The position numbers and the translations under genes were made by a program. From Lamellibrachia satsuma (lineage: Eukaryota; Annelida; Polychaeta; Sabellida; Siboglinidae), in NCBI GenBank assembly GCA_033239005.1, contig BSQZ01000015.1, forward strand, positions 3,701,501 to 3,765,500: a stretch of DNA of 64,000 nt, read 5' to 3'. Of this stretch, positions 14,530-25,799 are shown piece by piece (the stretch's first letter is position 1; each line of letters opens with the position of its first letter). The notes beneath the pieces are model-generated. The model made no database searches. It saw only the letters and a program-made list of their open reading frames with translations, and was not told the DNA's origin.

Positions 14530-15590
14530 ACGTACTGCAAAACACCCGACACTTCTGCAAAAAAAAACTATGGAAATGCTGATGTTCAGTATGTTACCAT
14601 CGCATACCTTTTTATAACATCAACCCCCATAACTGGCAATGTACTCCAAGAAATCAATATTAAAGTTGCACATCGTTTTTAACGTCAACCGTTGTTATAA
14701 TGCAATACAAACTGTGTCCTCACCGCTCGAACGTGTTTTAATGAACCTCAATTGTTTCATATAATGTTACCGTTATCTGTTTAATTGGAATGATTCGACT
14801 GGAATGCGACGTTTGCAGTGCGGCCGAACAACAAGGTCAATGTTCGTAAACATATGACAGTAAGATTACATACAAAAACTCATTAAAACACTTGGGCGCT
14901 CAAGGCGTTAGTTGGTCAATATTGTCTATACTATTATAGTATAGACAATATAGGGGTTTTGAAAAGGGGGGTTCGAGCATATACAATCTGCCGGGGGGTT
15001 CTGGAATTATTTCTGAAAATGGTACAGTTAAGCACAATTCTCTCAGAGAGGGGTTCAAGCGAACCCCCCCACCCTCCCGGACCTCCCCCTAGGACGGGCA
15101 TGCTATACAACATGATTTTACAATGACAAGGACCTGACTTTGTACCTTTTAGTATATGCCCCCCCAAAAAAAAAGTTACCCCACTCTCTCTCTCAAACAA
15201 TCTCAACAATGGCGAGACTCCCCCAAGTATTTCTTGCCTACGTTCGCGGTTGATGTGGAGGGCATTTACCTGCATTCGTTGTGTTTTTATCCGTTTCTGT
15301 CATATTCTAGCCGTGTAAAATATAACAACAGCTGTAGGCAACAGGTGAACGAACGCCCGTTGTTCAAGGCAAGGCGGGTGTGCCGTTCACGGCGAAAACC
15401 GGTTATTGTTCCGACAACAGAAGCTGTTTACAAAAAGTTGTTGGTTGTGCGTCATTGCGACATTCCCGAAATGCCGAAAGACGTATTATTATACATAGGC
15501 AAAACTGTCTGGGTTGACGATCAGCGCTTTTACGACAGGGTTACTGTGATTTGGGCCAACTTGTTCAGCAGGTTGGTAACATAGTGCCAG
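14530..15590 (+). repeat. Unnamed dispersed repeat, copy A, split by an insertion
   Basis: 14530-14605 (TTCTGCAAAAAAA..ATGCTGATGTT..CATCGCATAC) and 15229-15590 (TACGTTCGCGGTTGATGTGG..GTTCCGACAACAGAAGCTG) are contiguous in copy B at 15.95-16.20 kb. Here about 620 bp are inserted between them, with TAC at both junctions. The 3' part stays open in one frame for about 140 codons (to 15584), including GKTVWVDDQRFYDRVTVIW, with no family recognised. Confidence 0.65.
14919..14951. repeat. Perfect 33-bp palindrome
   Basis: ATATTGTCTATACTA, a 3-base centre whose middle T is unpaired, then the exact reverse complement. It lies inside the segment inserted into repeat copy A. Confidence 0.9.
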
Positions 15591-15606
15591 TGGATGTCGT
15601 AACATC

Positions 15607-16210
15607 TTGACTTTTTTATTTAATGTTTCTACCTGCAAGACGTCCAACCCTTCTAGCGGCTACACAATCTTGGTGTTAAATCCAACCGAATCCAGTACAT
15701 TGACGTCATCCACCAAAACAATGTTAGAGGCTATGTCCCGTGATTGCCTACGAGACATCACCGATGAAACGAACACAGTTGGATTAACTGCCTCTTACGT
15801 GGTCATGTAATAACACCCACACTATATTTCTCCAAGTATACGTGTGTGACTAATTCCAAACTTTTACATTGCACATTTGATATCCAAGTCCGTGGAACGA
15901 TGTCAAACTGCACGTCTCTCTCATGTGGTGAGTGATCTGACACGTCTGCAAAAAATATAGAAATTCTGATGTTTACTATGTTGCCATCGCATACGTTCGC
16001 TGTTGACGTGGAGGGCATTTACCTGCATGCGTTGTCTTTTTATCCGTTTATATCATGTTCTAGCCGTGTAAAATATAACAACCGCTGTATGCAACACGTG
16101 AACGAACGCCCGTTGTTCAATTAAGGCGGGTGTGCCGTTCACGGCGAAAACAGGTTATTGTTCCGACAACAGAAGCTGTTGAATGTGCGTTTGTACCGAC
16201 CGACCGCGCG
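15607..16210 (+). repeat. Unnamed dispersed repeat, copy B (with short ORF remnant)
   Basis: Holds, in order: an open frame 15607-15810 (ending GLTASYVVM, no known family), the TCTTACGTGGTCATGTAATAAC block shared with 17.77 kb, GTGGAACGA.GTCAAACTGCACGT, GTCTGCAAAAAA..CATCGCATACGTTCGC, and GTTCCGACAACAGAAGCTGTT. Of the copies seen, this is the only one carrying all these blocks without an insertion. Confidence 0.65.
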
Positions 16211-16287
16211 GCAAACATTTAGGCCTAAGTGCCGTTTCACTGGCTCGGTTTACTTGCTCACATAACTGTCTATAATCACCGCGTAAC

Positions 16288-16333
16288 CTTGTCACTGCTG
16301 CTGCTGCTGCCGCCGCCGCCGCTGCTGCTGCTA
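16288..16333 (+). repeat. (CTG)n(CCG)n(CTG)n trinucleotide run
   Basis: CTG x4-5, CCG x4, CTG x4. Not within a recognised gene. Confidence 0.9.
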
Positions 16334-16699
16334 TGCAAATATTTCATGAATCTCATGGTACTATTTTTTCTGTACATTCACTGCACTGCACAGCCAGTAT
16401 CAACGCTGCTGCTGTTTTTAAATATGCACGGATTCGATATATTCCATTATCGTTTTTCATTTTCGACCTACCTGGCTTATACCTTACTAGTTATTTATCA
16501 TTTGAACATATATCTTTGGTAATGTTTCTTGTTTTACTATACACTTATTTTTTTACCATTACTAGTACACAGACATCTATGATGATATATTACCAAAAAC
16601 GTGCAATACTAAATTTGTACTATTATAGCAAAATTAGGATATTCATATTTTCAAAAGAGTCTGTTATAAATGCAAATTTTTCGTCTGTATTTATATATT

Positions 16700-17750
16700 T
16701 GAATAATGTTAGCTGATGAATCATTTTCCCAATCTCAAGGTGGTTCTAACAGTGACTCATTAGTTGATATACTACAGCTAAATGAAGCAACTGATGATGA
16801 CATTCAACCATTCCGCATATTATGATATTGACAAGTTTAAACTGCTAGCAAAAATAATAACACATGTTTTAGTATATTAAGTTCAAATATTGAACCTATC
16901 CATGTTAAATTCAGTGAAATAGAAACGTTCTTGGGAAAACTCAATCAAATAAACTTTAAATTTAGCATAATATGCTTACAAGAAAGCTGGATTTCAGATA
17001 ATGATGATTTATCACATCTACAAATTGAGGAATATCAATGCATTACACAAGGCAAAACCTGTCCAACAAGGGGGGGGCTAGTAATTTATATAAACAAAAT
17101 ATTTAACCACAAAGTAATGTTGTCTCTAAATCACTTTCAATACTGGGAAGGTCAATTTATAAAAATAACTGGCAGTGGAATCAATAAAGATTTAATAATC
17201 GGTAATGTTTACCGACTTCCAAGATATCTAAATGAAAACTCTCAATGTTTGTGTGAATTCACACCAGCTATCTCATCAGTTGACAGAACAAACTCCGATG
17301 TCATTATTGCGGGAGACTTTAATGTAAAACTTCTTAAAATAAATGAAAAAGAGGTTGTTGGTGAATTATTTTATATATTAATATCGTGTAGCTATTATCC
17401 CCATATAACACTTCCAACAAGGTTCTCAAACAAAAATGGAACTCTAATAGATAACTTTTTCTGTAACTTAACTGATTCTATACAATAAAACCTGAATAGG
17501 GCCTTCTAATGATACAGTTATCATATCATCAGCCGTATTTTACTTTTCTAAGCACAGTTCAGTATAGAGAACCACCACCTAAATATAATAAAATTAGCAT
17601 TCAAAACCAAGAAGCAATTTCGAACTTTACACATGACATCTTATCGTCAGATAACTATAACAAACTTAATCAGTCGCCTTCTGCTGATCCAAACTTGAAT
17701 TACATCACAATACACGAAGTAATCAAACTAGCTAAAAAACATACACAAGC
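16700..17750 (+). pseudogene. LINE endonuclease (APE) domain fragment
   Basis: Apurinic-endonuclease-like domain of a non-LTR retrotransposon ORF2, the enzyme that nicks target DNA. Upstream of the domain is YYDIDKFKLLAK in one frame. After a frameshift, NNTCFSILSSNI runs open through IICLQESW (about 16967-16990), GLVIYI (about 17076), IIGNVYRLP (about 17200), IIAGDFN (about 17302-17322) and LPTRF (about 17408), stopping at 17487. It resumes in another frame with SYHQPYFTF (the usual SDHQP position). The reverse transcriptase half is absent: unrelated repeat sequence begins at about 17750. At least two frameshifts make it inactive. Confidence 0.85.
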
Positions 17751-17915
17751 CTTGACGTCATCCACCAGCCTCTTACGTGGTCATGTAATAACTAACACCC
17801 ACACTACATTTTATCCTCTGTGTGAATATAACCAACTCCAGAATTTTACATTGCATTTGATATCCAATTCCGTGGAACGAAGTCAAACTGCACGTACCAC
17901 ATGGTGAGTGATCAG
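17751..17915 (+). repeat. Unnamed dispersed repeat, copy C (partial)
   Basis: CTTGACGTCATCCACCA, TCTTACGTGGTCATGTAATAAC, ATTTGATATCCAA and GTCAAACTGCACGT match copy B at 15.7-15.93 kb. It abuts the LINE fragment at its 5' side. Confidence 0.7.
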
Positions 17916-18674
17916 TTGCTCTTAATCTAAAAGCTGATATTTCGAGACGCGCCCACCTTGCCACCGCTATCATGACTGCGTGTAGTTTTCGACGCGTCCC
18001 GCCTGTCACCTTGGCAGGGCCACGTGCCACTACGCTCGCTCTACGTTGCTACATGCCAACGGCAAGATAACGTTGCCGTTTGGCTAGATACTCAGGTTTC
18101 ACTGCAACACGGTACATGCGTTAGTCATCGAAACATGATGTGATCTTAAATGTTACCGGCAAGTTTGTAGTACAGTTAAAGTGTACACACATACACACGC
18201 TATCAACATCTCTTGCTAGGGGTATCGCCCCCGCACATCGACAAGTAAAATATATATTCAGGGTAAGAGTTATCTTACTTAAAACGCCTTTAGAGTATAC
18301 ATTTCATATTTAATTCTTAGAAAGTACCTACGGTTTGTCAAGAACGTAAGTAACCCACCAAGCTTCTTGTTAAAACTACAAAGTCTGATGTTGTTTGTTT
18401 GTCATATAATCATGTCAATATAGTAAAGCGTTCTATTTATAGCGCGCCTCTATACCAACCGTTACGCGGAGGGCGTTACGCTGCGCCTAGCAGACCTGTT
18501 CACGCGCACAGCATTTTTCTGTTGGAGCATCCATCCATTCAATATGATCTATAGAACCAACATGTGTTCACAATTTCAGTAATTTCTGTCATTCAGTCGC
18601 TGCAGTGATTCCAATAGCACAATATGTTTCTAACATATTCACCCAACTGTGTTTTAATGAAATACATTTAAAAT
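17916..18674. other. Intergenic stretch, nothing recognised
   Basis: No gene, RNA or repeat was recognised. Confidence 0.4.
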
Positions 18675-18704
18675 CAGACCTGGGGCCGAGTACATTTTCA
18701 TGAC

Positions 18705-19345
18705 TAAAGTATGAGTACGAGTACATTGGTGATGGCTGAGTACGAGTACATTGGTGATGGCTGAGTACGAGTACATTGGTGATGGGTGAGTACGAGTACA
18801 TTGGTGATGGCTGAGTACGAGTACACTGCTAAAAGTTAAGTACGAGTACATTGGTGATGGCTGAGTACGAGTACACTGCTAAAAGCTGAGTACGAGTACA
18901 TTGGTGATGGCTGAGTACGAGTACGAGTACATTGGTGATGGCTGAGTACGAGTACATTGGTGATGGCTGAGTACGCGTAAGAGTACATTGGTGATGGCTG
19001 AGTACGAGTACATTAGTGATGGCTGAGTATGAGTACATTGGTGATGGCTGAGTATGAGTACATTGGTGATGGCTGAGTATGAGTACATTGGTGATGGCTG
19101 AGTATGAGTACATTGGTGATGGCTGAGTACGAGTACATTGGTGATGGCTGAGTATGAGTACATTGGTGATGGCTGAGTATGAGTACATTGGTGATGGCTG
19201 AGTACGAGTACGAGTACATTGGTGATGGCTGAGTACGAGTACATTAGTGATGGCTGAGTACGAGTACATTAGTGATGGCTGAGTATGAGTACATTGGTGA
19301 TGGTTGAGTACGAGTACGAGCACATTCTCACGAATACGAGTACAC
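18705..19345 (-). repeat. 25-bp minisatellite, about 25 copies
   Basis: Unit of two GAGTAC hexamers plus ATTGGTGATGGCT, with a few copies having an extra hexamer or an ACACTGCTAAAAG variant. It lies just inside the left end of the hAT-like element, so it expanded from the subterminal GAGTAC motifs. Confidence 0.95.
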
Positions 19346-19957
19346 ATTTTATAATTACTAAATCATAACGTATTTTAAACCAAACATTATTAATTAATCT
19401 AATCTATATAACTCAGCAACAAATGAATATACAATGGCAGTCGATCAGATTTTGTATGAGGAAAACTGTAAAAAAACTTCATCAACAATAACATTAATAA
19501 TTCATATTCATAAATCATACTAGCCAATGGATACCCCAGCCAATCATTGAACTTTGCTGGTTGTTTCCATGTTCGGCAAGTAAGACAAAGCAACCAACAG
19601 GGGGATGTGTTACCTGACAACACACTGGCTACATTTCTTTGTTTAACATTTCTCTTATCTCTGCTCCCTCAGACCCAGACTGGCATGTCTCATGTAACAG
19701 TAGCAATCAATGTTCAGTTAGGAGTCTTCCAGATCTGGAGTCCTCAGATGTTACCTACATAGTCTCAGGATTATAGACCACATGGCTGGACAGCGGATAT
19801 GGTCTAATCAATTAATTAAATAAAGATCATCTTAAATTAATCACTGTCACAGATTTTGTTGCATTTTTTTCTTTTAGGAAAATATGTCCAATAGTTGTAA
19901 CAGACTTTGTACAGTAGGGACGTTCTCCATAGACCCATGCAATATGATTATGGTTTT

Positions 19958-19961
<4 letters not shown>

Positions 19962-20038
<77 letters not shown>
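19962..20038. repeat. (TA)n microsatellite
   Basis: Uninterrupted TA repeat inside the hAT-like element. Confidence 0.97.
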
Positions 20039-20042
<4 letters not shown>

Positions 20043-21193
20043 AATACATGAAGACAAACGAATGTCTACCCTAACAAACAAATGGTAACCCCAAACATAC
20101 GGGTACCTTTTACAAACCCCTCCATTTTACAAACATACATACATGGTATGACTCATGAAATCAGTTTTTGCTTGGAGTCCCTTCTTAACTGCAGTTAACA
20201 GTTCATAAACCACATGCTTTGTAGTTAGTCTATCAGTAACTAAACAATACCCCCCCCCCCAAACATGTACATCATTTGAAGGGGTAGAGTTGAGAAGATT
20301 TGTCCAAATTGCAACAAAGGGAATGGTGTGGCAATTTAAATAAAGTTTGTCTGTCCTTGTTTTGAATAAAGACCACATGAGACCAATTTATATGCTGATA
20401 CATCAGTTCAGTTTGTCTTCTTCTGGTGCACAAAGGCGTTGCAATTTGCAATTTTTTTATATTAAAAGTTTGCAATTTATATTTTCTGATCTTAGACTAC
20501 TGGTTGTTGAGAGGGTTAGCACAGGCTAGTACAACAGGTTCAAAATCCCCTTTGTACTTTTTAGCCAGGCTGCTGCCACCAGATTATACTGGTGTAGGAG
20601 GCAGGCTGACTTGAGTCATCTTACAGAGGAAGACTCAGCTGGCAGTTCTTAACAGTTACCACTGTCAGCCAGTGACAAGTGGCATGGTCTCCTGACTGCA
20701 TCAAAGGCATTTCATGGCTAACTGCATGGTGGGTCAACTGATGAATGGTCCTTTATGGACATCCTGGTGGCTTAAATAAACAAACAGATTATGTCCTGAA
20801 CTAATAGCCTATAACTGTTTGCTTGCTTTGTTTCTGACTGGGAAAAGATTCTGCTTGTTGCCTTTTTGTGTATCATAATTACAGTCATGTTTATTGGAGA
20901 AGGGGGTGTACTACGTGTAGGGATGGTAAGGGAGGTAATCGATCAAAAATAACAAAGTATTTATATTATAAAAAATAGTTGAACATTCAAATACTTAAGG
21001 AAGTTTTGTTTTTTAACTACACATTTTCACAGCATATATTGAGAAAGTACTCAGTTGTACTCGTAATGTACTCATAAAATCTGAGTACATTGAGTACGAG
21101 TACGAGTACTAGTGTATGACCCATGAGTTATATGAGTATGAGTACTGCAAAAATGTACTGGGGTACACGAGTACCGAGTACTTCCGCCCCAGG

Positions 21194-21430
<237 letters not shown>

Positions 21431-21691
21431 GTCAATTTACCTTAGAATGGATGTAATGAATACTATATAACACGAATTTACTATAGAGAAAAACTATCAC
21501 ACTTTATGCCTTTAACAGCCAGATTCATGAATATGGCGATATAGTCAAAACAACTGCTAGTAGGCCAATCCTATTGCAGAATCAGCAGTGAGCGTATCAG
21601 TTATCGCTGTACCAGTCTGATGTTTCAACCGTCGGCGGTCTTGCTTCCTGGTTTTTACACGCGTCTATAGTACTGTCTACATGGTCATGGC

Positions 21692-21882
21692 GCTGCGGCG
21701 TGTCTAGGATCTCGTAAGAGGGGAGGCGGCATGTCTAGGATCTCGCAAGAGGGGAGGCGGCGTGTCTAGGATCTCGCAAGAGGGGAGGCGGCGTGTCTAG
21801 GATCTCGCAAGAGGGGAGGCGGCGTGTCTAGGATCTCGCAAGAGGGGAGGCGGCGTGTCTAGGATCTCGCAAGAGGGGAGGC
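21692..21882 (+). repeat. Approximately 32-bp tandem repeat, 6 copies
   Basis: Each unit carries TGTCTAGGATCTCGCAAGAG followed by GGGAGGCGGCG. Copies are nearly identical, implying recent expansion. Confidence 0.95.
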
Positions 21883-21959
21883 CAAAGGAAGGACAATCTT
21901 ATTCGTCCATTAGTTTACCATGCTACCATGTTGTGGCACAACAGGTTACATGCGAAAAA

Positions 21960-22090
21960 AGTGAAAATGTTAACCCCCCCCAGTGACGCTGATTCTCTCC
22001 CCAGCTTCGAAACGGCAGCAAGAAGATTCGGAATCGGGTCCTCTCAATTGAGAGTCAAACGTTCTAACCTCGACGCCACCGCGCCCGTCT
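21960..22090 (-). mobile_element. tRNA-derived SINE
   Basis: Minus strand reads GGGCGCGGTGGCGTCGAGG, TTAGAACG, an anticodon-arm-like stretch, then GACCCGATTCCGAATC. This matches the A box (TGGC..AGTGGTTAGA type) and B box (GGTTCGAATCC type) of a tRNA head, with decayed bases, followed by a CTTGCTGCCG tail. The split promoter makes it an RNA polymerase III retroposon. Boundaries are approximate. Confidence 0.65.
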
Positions 22091-22329
22091 TTCACAGAAT
22101 AAGACCGGGAGGTGGCAGCAATTAACAAGACCTTTGTTTTCGGCTGTGCGGGGGTAATTGTGTGGTTTCTTCCTGGTTGGCCGACGCAGCAACTTCCTGC
22201 GGGCGAGATCCGGGAACGCAGCCCTGGATGCTGCATTGTTTTTACTTTTCTAGCTACGACTTCATTCCAGTCACGGCTTTGTTTTGGCGCATCCTTGTTT
22301 ATATATAGAACGCGACGCTATTGGTGGGG

Positions 22330-22590
22330 AACTATGGAGGAAGTTAACGTAGTAAATGCTTCCTATTCTAATGGTTTGCGTTGTCTTTTTATCTGTTGAT
22401 GTTATAATCACAGGTGTCAAATTTAACAACCGCTACAGACAACAAGCCCGTTCTTCTATGCAACGCGGATGTGTCGCTTAAAGCAAAAACGTTTTTATTC
22501 CCACAACAGAAGCCATTTACAAAAAGTTGTTGGTTGTGGGTTCACGTCGATATACGCCTTTGTACCGACCGTCTAGACCCCAGTGCTGGC
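22330..22590 (+). repeat. Unnamed dispersed repeat, copy D (diverged)
   Basis: GCGTTGTCTTTTTATC, AAATTTAACAACCGCTA.., CCACAACAGAAGCC.TTTACAAAAAGTTG and TTTGTACCGACCG match copies A and B. Confidence 0.6.
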
Positions 22591-22599
22591 CTAGCTAGA

Positions 22600-24840
22600 T
22601 CTGCAGCATCCGGTGTCTATGTCAGAGCATCATATCACTGGGTACATTAAATGTGTATGGTAAGCAAATTTTGGAAAGGCAATCCCATAGCATTTTGATT
22701 TGCCAATTTATCCGTATAGCTTGCCCTCTGCCGTGTCGTTGTTCCCGATGGTCCTTGTTCAACTGGTTTGGGGCTGCTTCCCCCATTTTCTCCACTTAAG
22801 GGACATAAGTTCAACATGAGCAATTTTACAATATCAACATTGGTTCTGAATCCTTTCAAAAGTTTATTTGCAAATATTGATGGGTCAATCTGTATACTCC
22901 AGCTCCCCACCCAAAAAAACAATCTCGGTCCCGACGCCTAAACTTCCTAGTTTTCCTAGTTCCTCACAGCATGGTGTTTCCCGGCATAAATGACATACAT
23001 TATATTAAATTTCCTCTTCTGTGCCATTAAGACGCCTTGGTTGTTTATCCCCTGTTCTAGGCAAATCCACACGATGAATTGGTCGCCTTTCGTTGAACGT
23101 GTAAACAGTTAAACAGTACAATACAAAGTTCGTGGTAGCGCGTAAGATCTCAATGACCGCTCCAACTGAAGTGGGTCAAGGAACCGTTCCGAGTCGGTCA
23201 TTGTCGGTTTGTCAGTACATATCAGCTGTTCTCGTGATTAGAAGCGACGACGGCAGCGTAACCGGACACGATGTTGACGACTCGCTTCTGACGGTCAATT
23301 TCCCGAATTCTGCGAGCGGCTGCTAGCAAGAAATCAATGATAGCTTCAGCGTTCATTGAATACTAGTTGCACCATCGTTTTTTACCGTTGCTCTGGCTGC
23401 GTTGATCGGCCAGTTACGTAGCATACTAGTTCTATATATATATATAACAGGAATACAACACATGTTTAACGATGTAGCCTAATTACTTATCAGAAAGGGC
23501 GAGCATGTGTTTTGTTTCCTAGCATTTCCAGAGTTATGCTGTGCCATTCTAGATATATTCGAATACTACGAACGTATAATAAAACGATTACGGAATAACA
23601 TAAACAATACAGGGAATTGACCCAAGTGAAACTGTATGTCTAAAAATTAAGTGAACCGAAAAGAACGAGAAATATATCCAGAAAAAAATTATTTATGTTT
23701 GCCACAGAACAGTGTGAATTAACGTTTTGTTGATGTTGACTGCGTTCTACTGCAAATCAATAGTTTGCCAAAGACGTTTTTGCTACATCAATACGATGTG
23801 CTTTTTACGAAATTTGATGACGAATTGTTCGTAAAGATACGACCATTTGTATTACCGGGACCCGGTTCGGTCGTCCAACTGGTTCCAACGCAAGTAAAAT
23901 AGTAGAATGTAAGACTAATACTGTCCAACATGTGATTTTTGGCACATAGCGTGCCCGAGAACTCCAGTCTGTGAATGTGTTGGCTGAATACACCCATGCA
24001 TGTTTGTGTACATGTGTTCTGGCAGACATGCAAGGCAGACATGATATGCGAATGCATTTTAGAACTGTATATTGTGCTGCTTTGTTGCTGCGAGCAGCTA
24101 CCGGTATTAATAAAAGCATTGGGCGTTTCTGCAGCGCCCACACAAGACGCGTGTTTAAACAGTGGCACGCCATTGTAATAACCATTCGCTATACTGTATC
24201 GCGAACAATTCTTAATTTAACAGAAGTGTTTACTGATTCTGCCCAAACTCCAAAACGTTGTTGTAAAATGTTCTTACGTTAATTGAAGTTTGGGTTAGAG
24301 CAAGTCGAGGAAGGAGTAGTAGATGGGCCCTCGTGTTGTTCGAATGGGTGCCAATGTACCTGACTAAATCAATAGGCATTTGTGCAATCATGCGAGACGA
24401 GTTTTCTGGGTCATCAGCACGTGAGTGAAAGCTGCATGGTACTGCAAGGAGAAACCCTGCACCTAATCAACTCATTCGGGAGGAACAACGCATGCGCACT
24501 GAGTGCATTGCGAAAAAGGGCTGAGCAGTCGACAAAGAACTGGAGCCAAGAAAAAATGCAAGGGTTCCTACTAAACCAACTTTTGCAAAAACAATGCAGC
24601 AGAGCAAAAAAGTAGTGCGGCTCAGATGACACTCAGATGACACTCAGACCTTCGACACACATAGGCCTAGGTGTCATCGCCTGCTTGTGGAAAAGCGGGA
24701 AAGCGTTCATGGAAATTAAACAACCGGGAAAAGTGGGGAATATCCGCAAAAAGCGAGAAACATTCTCATCTTTCGTCGATTTTTAGCGGACTCAAACGTG
24801 TTGTGTTTACGGGTCGCCATTTTGATTTGCCGTTTTCGTT
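22600..24840. other. Intergenic stretch, no recognised gene
   Basis: Several short frames (e.g. 24382-24615, 23788-24168) show no recognisable domain or convincing splice context. Confidence 0.4.
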
Positions 24841-25060
24841 TGCGATGAACGCGTGTAGGTATGCGAGAACATGTCGAATCACTTGAGACCAGAGAAATAA
24901 CACGTGCCTCGAACGGCTTCATACGTGTGCAACAAATATATCGAGTCTACCGTTAAAATGATCAATTATGAAAGTTATAAAAACGAAGACATTTCGTCAA
25001 AAAAGCGGAATCGAGGAGGAAAGGAGGGGTATTTCCAGCCCGAAAGCGGTAGTGTTGACA
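24840..25060. repeat. Dispersed repeat, copy 2 (partner 2390-2600)
   Basis: CGAATCACTTGAGACCAGAG, AAATAACACGTGC and GAACGGC..CGTGTGCAACAAATA follow the order seen at 2.4-2.6 kb. Confidence 0.6.
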
Positions 25061-25684
25061 CCTATATGGTTACATAAATTGGTATAAATGAAAAACATCG
25101 ATTATCGCGACATGCAAAACAACACCCTTGCATTCTAGAGAACTATCCAGGAGCAACACAGCATTGTTTACTGGGGACGAGGCCAAAATTTTGCGATACA
25201 GTACAGAACAAGAATGTTGTGGGTAGCACGTCCCTTGGGTGTGCCCGCGACACAAAACGAATACCGAGGGCCAGGTGTAATATCGTTTTCTGGAAGCCGA
25301 GACCGTCTTCTCTCCGGCGATGCTCAGTGAGTAACCGTTACACAGAAATCTATTCTGTATGGTGCTTAAACGCTTCTGGTTATCTATTTAGATAATATCG
25401 TTTCCTGGGAAACCCGTAGCAGCCGTCTCCGCAATCGCGGATTATACTCGCCTGTTTCCTAGATCAAACGTCTGACTCAATGTACGTGCAGGGGTCATGG
25501 CTACACATTACTTCGGGTGGGAGACTTACAGGAAACGTCAGTTAGAAGAGTAGAAACTGTGTTCAGGGGATAAATGTGTGTCGTAAGGTAATTTTATGAA
25601 TATGCGATCGTCCGAGGGATGCATTAACGCGCTACGCTAAAACGACTGGATAATTGCTCAACTGAAGCCTTTTGCGTATCAATT

Positions 25685-25796
25685 ACCGTACACATACGAA
25701 AATCATTATTAATTTTGTTCGGACTGATAACAAACTGTTACTGCTATCTTTTATCAGTCCGAACAAAGATAATAATGATTTTCGTATGTGTACGGT
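25685..25796. repeat. 46-bp-arm inverted repeat (hairpin), 20-nt loop
   Basis: Left arm 25685-25730 and right arm 25751-25796 are reverse complements except two adjacent positions (AA versus CT mid-arm). The loop is 25731-25750. Arms begin ACCGTACACATACG and end CGGACTGATAA. The length and near-perfect pairing fit a hairpin RNA or a recent fold-back copy; no TIR family is recognised. Confidence 0.9.
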
Positions 25797-25799
25797 TAT

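Noticed and set aside
18705..19345. CRISPR-like array
   Set aside because: Repeats are directly abutting with no unique spacers, and the DNA is animal.
18589..19347. Long repetitive minus-strand frames (MYSYSAITN-type)
   Set aside because: 25-bp minisatellite open in all three frames; inside a hAT-like element.
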